From positions 1 through 30,953 of the forward strand of contig CAZDXB010000030.1 in the NCBI GenBank assembly GCA_964509335.1: 30,953 nt of DNA. The letters are read 5' to 3'. Below, one piece after another: positions 25,125-30,953 of this stretch. A model generated the notes under the pieces. The model was not told where the DNA came from. It saw only the letters and a list, made by a program, of their open reading frames with translations, and did no database searches. The stretch's first letter is position 1; every line of letters starts with the position of its first letter. This stretch comes from CAZDXB01 sp964509335 (GTDB lineage Bacteria > Bacteroidota > Ignavibacteria > Kapaibacteriales > UBA2268). A program made the position numbers and the translations under genes.

Positions 25125-28100
25125 CTATTTTATTACAGAAAATGATTTAGTGAATGTTTTATTATTTATACGTAGGATTATGAAATATGTTCCGCTGTTA
25201 AACTCTTCCAAGTCAATTTCAGTCTTATAGCTCTTCTCGTCCTGTGCTTTTTCTTTTACGCTCTTAGTTCTTGTTCCGTAAACGTCGTATATATCGAGAC
25301 GAATATAATCGTCTTTTTGTAGTATAGGTTCAAAAATTATTTCCGCTTTCTCGCTAGAAGGATTTGGAATAATTTGAAGATTTGAAGACGCTCCTTTTTT
25401 CTCTATTAACCGAATTCCGCCTTCTTTGCAGAGGCCGTCTAAAATAAAAAATCCCGGCGACTCGCTAATATCGAAAAAGCCCTTTGTGATTTTTGAATTT
25501 CTAAGTTCTAAGGAGGAGCTTTCTATGCCGCCTAGCATTGCTTTAAATCGCGCGCGAGCTATTATATCGCCGCCGTTTAGGCTTATCGGCTTATTTATTT
25601 TTATCGTTCTTTTATTGCCGTCAATATAATTTTCTTCGTATTCTTCGATGGGGTAAAGCAGGTTTTTATCGAAGGTTAAATTTGTTTCTATATAAGCGTC
25701 TTGCTCAATTTCGACGTCCATTTCGTTAATTAGTCTGATTGGTATAGTCGCTATTTCTCCCGGTTCGGCTTTTACGGTATCGGCTGATATTGTTAACGGG
25801 AATTTCATCGGGTCGCCGTTGACAACTATATATCTTACGAATTCGCAAGGACTGCCAAAAACAGCTATAGTAGCTTCTATAGGCAAAGTGTCTTTTGGGG
25901 TAAATCTAACGTCGATTTGTTCGCTCTTATTTCCTTTAATTGTTAAAACGGGGGAGAAGTTTATTATTTCAAAAGGCGCGTCGTCCAAAACTTTAATCGA
26001 GTCGATTTGCAAAGATTCTTCGGAAAAGTTAGATAATCGTATTTTTCCTTCGTCCGACGCTCCTAAATACGAGCTTATACTCGTTCCGGATAATTTTAAA
26101 TCCGGTTGGAATGAACTGATATTAACTTTTACGGTGTCGATAGTTCCGCATATATCGTTCTGAATGTAAATTTCTAAAACTGTGTCTTTGACAGATTTGG
26201 GAATTATAGTCTCCGCGTAGATATATTCGCTTTCTCCGGAAAGCATGTCTGCCGAGTCCGGCGTTACCTCAATCAGTTCTGAATGCGAATAGCAAAAAAC
26301 GTTTGTATTGACTTCGTTGTCGTTTGTGATTTCAATTTCGCTTAAAATCGTGTCGCCCGAACAAACTCTGGAAATCTGAAGCGTTGCGGGGTTGCGCTGA
26401 ATATTAAACGGAGCGTATATTCCGGTTAAGACAATGTCCAGCGACGACGATTCGTTTGTTGAATTACTTTGTATATTTAATCTCGATTGATAAACGCTTT
26501 CGCCGGGCGGCTCGAAATTTATGATTATTTCGCTTTGGCTTCCGCCGTTTATTTGAGTTGATTGTAGATTTTTGACTATCTCAAAAGCGCCGTCGGAATT
26601 TTCCAGTAATGCGACGGAATTAATATTTAACGTTTCCTTTCCGAGGTTATGCACAAAGAGCGTGTCGTATCCGATTGCGTCGCAAATCAATTTGACGGTG
26701 TCCTTATGCGTTACTGATATTCTCGGTTTTATATACGAACCGTTCCCTTTCAAAATGGCGACTGCTGGCTCGCTTTCGCTTCCTAAATAGAATTCAACTT
26801 CGCATCTGGCTTGTCCGATTTTTGTAGGAGAAAAGGTTAATTTGTACGGATAATCTTCGTTCGGTTCTAAATCGAACGAACTGAAGGTTCTCGATACGTC
26901 GAATTGGTCCGGGTCGGGTCCGGCTTCGCTAAAGGAGTTAACTCTTATTGCTTTTTGTCCGATATTTTTAATAAGAATGTCGGTCGAGTCTTTGCTGGTT
27001 CCTACTTCGACGAAACCGAAATCGATTTCATAGGTCTCAATACCTTCTTGCAATCCCCTGCCGCTAACGACATGCGTTAACGTATCGCTCTGGGTGATTA
27101 TCGTAAACGTCGCCGTTTTTTCGCCGGCTGAACTTGGGCTGAAAGTAAATGTTGAAGACATTACTTGAAACGGTTCCATTGTAAAAGGCGCTTCTTGAAA
27201 ATCAAGCTCGAAATCTCCCGAGCCGTTTCCCTCAAAATATATTGAATCGACGTTGACCGGAACTTTGGATAAGTTTGATAAAAAACCGTAAATGGTTTTC
27301 GTAAATTGAGAATTAACTTCCGCATCGCCCATTTCCACGTCCTTGCTGATTACTAGAGGTTTTATTATTTCCCAATAAGCGTCGGATGTGTCTCTTTGTA
27401 TTAATTTTGGCGTCTCGTTCAGGTAAAACATATGAAGCGACCCGACCGTAGTTCCCGCTAATATCCTGTCGCCGTCGTTTGAGAAAGCTACTTCTTCGAC
27501 GCTTCTGTTTCGGGATTCGACTTCGCACTGCAAATTATGCGAAACAAATCCGTATTCGCCGTCCCAAAAACGAATTCCGTGAGCCAAGCCGCCGCTGGCC
27601 ATTGTTCCCGTTGAGTTATTCCATGATAAAGCTCGCCGTAAATATTCCTCGGAGAATTTTTTAATTAACGAGGGACTTCTCGGAAATGAGGCGTCGAATA
27701 ACAAAATCTCTCCGCCCGAAGCGCCGGCTACCAAGCTGTCGCCGTCTTTGCTCCATTTTAAAGTTATTACGCTGTCTTCGGTTTCATATACGGAGCTTTC
27801 GAGGCGATAATTGTTCCCGTTATATACGTTTATGGCGCCGTCTTCCATCGCGCAAGCAATATAATCGTTATTTCTGTTCCAATCTATTGAAAAAGCCGTT
27901 CCTTGGTTGAGTTCAATGGAGTGAAGCAACGAACCTGAACCGCCGTCGAATACTTTTAGAGAGCTATCGGCGCCGACTGTTGCTAATTTTATGCCATTCG
28001 GTCCCCAAGATAACCCCATTATTTTTTTCTTATGAGCGGCAGGATGTTTAATAATATTAGTAATAGTTTCAGAAATGGGATTCCATATAATAATAGAGCC

Positions 28101-30764
28101 GTCCTCGCAGCCTCCCGCAATTCTTGACGCTTGATAATTATAAGCTAAGCGAATCGTCTTTAAAGCGCCCGCGGAAAGAGTTTGAGCTACTTTGCGTTTT
28201 GCGACGTTCCAAACGTAACATTTGCCCGTGCCGCTCGCTGTTGCAACGTAATAAGGCGTTTTGGGATTCCAAACTACCGAGGTTATTCCGTTCTGATGTC
28301 CTTCGAAGCGTTTTGTTATTTGATTTTGGACGCTATCGTAAATAAATATATTATTGTCGCCGCCGCCCGATAAAAATCTACCGTTGGCTAAATTTCTAAC
28401 TCTCAAAATGTCGCCGTTGTGAAAAGAATATTTGGCAAGCTCGACACCTTGGCTAGACCATTTTTTTACTATATCGTCGTCGCTTCCGCTGATTATTTGC
28501 GAACCGTCGTCGCTCCATGAGAGAGTCGTTATTCTGCCCTTATGAGCCGTAACGGATTTAATTATATCGCCGTTTATTTTATGCAATACTATTCTTTGGT
28601 CCACGCCGCCGCTGGCTATTATGTCTCCGGCGGGCGACCAAGCGACCGCGGAAGCCAAACCGCTATGGTATCCGAGAGGTTTTATTATTGGATTTCCCAT
28701 AGATAAATCCCATATCAATACCGCTCCGTCGTTGTGTCCGCTTACTATGTTAAAGCCCGTGGGATCCCACGATAGCGATTTAATGCCGCTGGAGTATTCC
28801 TTCATTTCTCTGGAAACGAATTGATAATAAACGTCTATTACGTTTATTTTGCCTCTATTGTCAGCGCAAGCTAATCTTTTATTATCCGCGTTCCAAGATA
28901 AGGCGGTAAGCGCGCCGTCAAGCTCGGTGGCTATAACGTATTCCTCGTTGTTTCTTATGTCGTAAATCTTTATGTTATTATTGTCGTAACCAGCCGCCAA
29001 TTGTCCGATTTTATTCCATCTTATTTCCGGGACTACGCTGTTTCTTTCGTTGAATTCTTTAATTATCGAACCTGTATGGGCGTTCCAGATGTAAACGGTT
29101 CCAAAATTCGATACGGTGGCTAAATATTCTCCGTCGGGACTAATATCGACGGCGGCTAAGCTTCCCATTCCAAATACCGCGGAAGAATCTACTACGCCGG
29201 CGTTATTCCCCGTATTTCTTATTTTCATTAAACATTCGTCGCTCGAAACGTTTGGGGCTTTCCAATTATATTGTAAGTTTTGCGCGTTGTCCGATATTAA
29301 ATTCCAATTATTGCCGCCGTCGGAACTGTATTCCAATTGTATTTCCTCGTCGGCTTTTACGTCTTTCCATTCAATTGCGTAAAAACCCCCAGCCGTTAGT
29401 TCTTCTCCTCCGTTTGGTTTTACTAAACGCAAGGGCGGTCTTGGTTTCGGTTCCATAGTGTCTGGGTCTTCTTGGCATTCTACTCCGCCGAACATTGTAA
29501 AGTATTTGCCGCTGCAAGCTTCCCCGGGAATCGTAAAGTTGCATCTTTGCCTGCAAGTGTCGTCGGGAGAGAATTGAACTTCAAATTCAATCGTTTCGTT
29601 TCTCGCCAATATGAATGAGCCGCTTATATTGTTCATTATCGAAAATTCGGGATTGTCGTATGTCAAAGTTCGAATTTTGATGTCTTTTAGCTTTGCCGAA
29701 ACCTTTATTTCAGTTTTATCCGTTTCACCAGAATCCACTCTTCCAAAATCAAAATTGTTCTCGGCGGTAACTATCAGATGCGGCAACTGGTCTTTTTCAA
29801 CGTAGTAATAAGACCGAGCTTCGATGTAGTAGTCGGGCATACCGATTATCACGTCTCTGTGCTGCCCGCAGTTCAAATCGCTGTTCCAAGATATTGTGCA
29901 GGGTTGAATCCCTTCGATGTTTTGCAATATCGTCAGGTAAATCAATTCAGCTTCGTCCCGAGTTTTCACGTTTCCGTAGCATTCCCCGCCGGTTGAGTCG
30001 GCTATTTCATTTAAAATGGACGTCGCCGGCATCCCCAAGGCAACGCAAAATATTGTTATGTTCCGAGCGCGCGCTTCGGCGATAATTTCTTTAGGATTCG
30101 GGGGATAACTTTCGTCCGGTTCGCCGTCGGTTAAGAATACTATAATTTTTTGGAAATCGCCTTTAGCGGTTAAAGGTATCGCTCCGGAATCTGATAGAAA
30201 AGCCGCTTGATAGTTCGTGCCGGAGCGAGGTTGTAAATCGTTTATAGCGGCTCTTAAGGAATCTTTGTCTCGCGTAAATGATTGATTTATGTATGAAAAA
30301 GCGTCGAAACTAGTAATAGCGCACTCGCTCTGCGGATGGCTTATCGCGTTCACCCAAGACAAAGCCGCGTCTTTGGCGAGTTGCATTCGTCCGCCGTCCA
30401 TCATTGAATGCGACACGTCTATTGTTAGCGCCGAGGATATTGGATTTGTTTTGCCGCCGCTCGGACAACTTATATCTTTATTCCAGCGTTCGAGACCGTC
30501 TTCGAAAATTCTGAATTCAGATGTGTCCAAATCGGTCATTTGTTTGCCGTCGTCGTCGAAAACGTAGATTTCAGCGGACATTTCCGGGAATTGACTTTTA
30601 TCTATCGAGTATATAGAGATTTTTTCGGAGAAAGCGGCTTGAGCGCAAATGATTGAAAGTAAAGCAAATAAAAAGAAGCGTCTGAATTTTAAGAATAAAT
30701 TAGATTGCGTGAAGGAAGTAGTTCCTTTTTTACTCGAAAACTTGCTATTTACCGCTCTTTCCAT
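25125..30764 (-). CDS. Giant secreted vWA / 14-blade WD40 / choice-of-anchor protein with T9SS sorting domain
   Basis: The 1879-residue product has an N-terminal export signal (about 27-47, FRRFFLFALLSIICAQAAF) after an unusually long 26-residue leader. A von Willebrand A domain (about 108-290) has the MIDAS D116-x-S118-x-S120 and FLTDGEPDE. A HYDIN-like beta module (about 335-430) and a KPNGGEELTAGG...W module (about 445-530) follow. Then about 535-1115 holds 14 WD40 repeats, enough for two seven-bladed propellers. Choice-of-anchor modules (about 1130-1680), a cohesin-like module (about 1690-1800) and a T9SS sorting domain (about 1808-1879; NPSSEKAEI...YDVYGTR...SGTYFIILR) complete it. It is a surface adhesion or binding protein. 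Probably co-transcribed with the TIR-PLP gene downstream. Confidence 0.88.
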   Translation of the reverse strand: MERAVNSKFSSKKGTTSFTQSNLFLKFRRFFLFALLSIICAQAAFSEKISIYSIDKSQFPEMSAEIYVFDDDGKQMTDLDTSEFRIFEDGLERWNKDISCPSGGKTNPISSALTIDVSHSMMDGGRMQLAKDAALSWVNAISHPQSECAITSFDAFSYINQSFTRDKDSLRAAINDLQPRSGTNYQAAFLSDSGAIPLTAKGDFQKIIVFLTDGEPDESYPPNPKEIIAEARARNITIFCVALGMPATSILNEIADSTGGECYGNVKTRDEAELIYLTILQNIEGIQPCTISWNSDLNCGQHRDVIIGMPDYYIEARSYYYVEKDQLPHLIVTAENNFDFGRVDSGETDKTEIKVSAKLKDIKIRTLTYDNPEFSIMNNISGSFILARNETIEFEVQFSPDDTCRQRCNFTIPGEACSGKYFTMFGGVECQEDPDTMEPKPRPPLRLVKPNGGEELTAGGFYAIEWKDVKADEEIQLEYSSDGGNNWNLISDNAQNLQYNWKAPNVSSDECLMKIRNTGNNAGVVDSSAVFGMGSLAAVDISPDGEYLATVSNFGTVYIWNAHTGSIIKEFNERNSVVPEIRWNKIGQLAAGYDNNNIKIYDIRNNEEYVIATELDGALTALSWNADNKRLACADNRGKINVIDVYYQFVSREMKEYSSGIKSLSWDPTGFNIVSGHNDGAVLIWDLSMGNPIIKPLGYHSGLASAVAWSPAGDIIASGGVDQRIVLHKINGDIIKSVTAHKGRITTLSWSDDGSQIISGSDDDIVKKWSSQGVELAKYSFHNGDILRVRNLANGRFLSGGGDNNIFIYDSVQNQITKRFEGHQNGITSVVWNPKTPYYVATASGTGKCYVWNVAKRKVAQTLSAGALKTIRLAYNYQASRIAGGCEDGSIIIWNPISETITNIIKHPAAHKKKIMGLSWGPNGIKLATVGADSSLKVFDGGSGSLLHSIELNQGTAFSIDWNRNNDYIACAMEDGAINVYNGNNYRLESSVYETEDSVITLKWSKDGDSLVAGASGGEILLFDASFPRSPSLIKKFSEEYLRRALSWNNSTGTMASGGLAHGIRFWDGEYGFVSHNLQCEVESRNRSVEEVAFSNDGDRILAGTTVGSLHMFYLNETPKLIQRDTSDAYWEIIKPLVISKDVEMGDAEVNSQFTKTIYGFLSNLSKVPVNVDSIYFEGNGSGDFELDFQEAPFTMEPFQVMSSTFTFSPSSAGEKTATFTIITQSDTLTHVVSGRGLQEGIETYEIDFGFVEVGTSKDSTDILIKNIGQKAIRVNSFSEAGPDPDQFDVSRTFSSFDLEPNEDYPYKLTFSPTKIGQARCEVEFYLGSESEPAVAILKGNGSYIKPRISVTHKDTVKLICDAIGYDTLFVHNLGKETLNINSVALLENSDGAFEIVKNLQSTQINGGSQSEIIINFEPPGESVYQSRLNIQSNSTNESSSLDIVLTGIYAPFNIQRNPATLQISRVCSGDTILSEIEITNDNEVNTNVFCYSHSELIEVTPDSADMLSGESEYIYAETIIPKSVKDTVLEIYIQNDICGTIDTVKVNISSFQPDLKLSGTSISSYLGASDEGKIRLSNFSEESLQIDSIKVLDDAPFEIINFSPVLTIKGNKSEQIDVRFTPKDTLPIEATIAVFGSPCEFVRYIVVNGDPMKFPLTISADTVKAEPGEIATIPIRLINEMDVEIEQDAYIETNLTFDKNLLYPIEEYEENYIDGNKRTIKINKPISLNGGDIIARARFKAMLGGIESSSLELRNSKITKGFFDISESPGFFILDGLCKEGGIRLIEKKGASSNLQIIPNPSSEKAEIIFEPILQKDDYIRLDIYDVYGTRTKSVKEKAQDEKSYKTEIDLEEFNSGTYFIILRINNKTFTKSFSVIK

Positions 30765-30953
30765 ATATAGCTATATAAATATTAAAATTTTATCATTAAT
30801 CAACCCTTAATTTAACAAAATAATTTAGTTAAAAAAACAAAACGAGCAATAGATTTTTCTCGAACTATCAATTGTTCATAGAGAAAACAAGCCCAAAGCG
30901 GCGCGAGCGTCGTTAAGCCGTTGGTTATAGTTAGGTAGCGGGAACAAAAGAAA
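30765..30953. other. AT-rich upstream region of the giant vWA/WD40 gene
   Basis: These 189 bp have no reading frame of note. The first ~80 bp are very AT-rich and likely hold the promoter of the minus-strand gene. The minus-strand TTATTTTG at 30823-30816 is one mismatch from the -7 consensus, so no confident promoter is called. Confidence 0.3.

Overview
The window looks like chromosomal DNA of a Bacteroidota-type bacterium in the broad FCB group. Two very large secreted proteins (at 19107-23030 and 25125-30764) end in type IX secretion (T9SS) sorting domains and carry choice-of-anchor-type Ig modules. Several starts lack a clear Shine-Dalgarno sequence, and a few TAnnTTTG boxes resembling the Bacteroidota -7 element lie upstream of genes. 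A lineage such as Kapabacteria or Ignavibacteria is possible, but this is a guess from style. No rRNA, tRNA or CRISPR array was seen.

Layout. 1-2608: a left-truncated SAM hydrolase (DUF62 family) divergent from an ABC-F/Uup ATPase. 2609-9747 reads as an accessory island bounded by hairpin-rich repeat DNA. It holds a lipoprotein, a single-chain type IIG restriction-modification enzyme, a DUF2971 protein 1 nt downstream of it, and a damaged REP-associated transposase (RAYT) lying between two ~178-bp direct repeats. 9748-18995 is mostly housekeeping and envelope genes: enoyl-CoA hydratase, a phosphodiester glycosidase-like protein, a NamZ/DUF1343 muramidase with a TPR partner, a HicB-like protein translationally coupled to a CPBP protease, an M28 peptidase with PA and PDZ domains, and a second CPBP protease. 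19107-30764: two giant T9SS cargo proteins with a TIR-PLP fusion gene packed between them.

The most novel-looking item is the 693-residue protein at 23034-25115. It has a TIR-like domain with the catalytic-type glutamate conserved (E215), joined to a fold-type II PLP-dependent enzyme domain (Schiff-base lysine candidate K406). It starts 9 nt after the end of a 1879-residue secreted vWA/WD40 protein. I infer an NAD-cleaving or signalling TIR effector coupled to a PLP/amino-acid-binding module. I know of no characterised system with this architecture, but I could not search databases.

The second theme is recombination in the island. The type IIG gene is ~50-55% GC in its nuclease/methylase part, falls abruptly to ~20-32% right after the NPPY motif, and returns to ~55% in its last ~220 bp, as expected if the target-recognition segment was swapped. 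A composite two-hairpin repeat occurs three times (2860, 8803, 15950) with a constant 8-nt spacer, and may be the substrate of a RAYT-type transposase. The local RAYT has lost its N-terminus and has acquired in-frame repeats.
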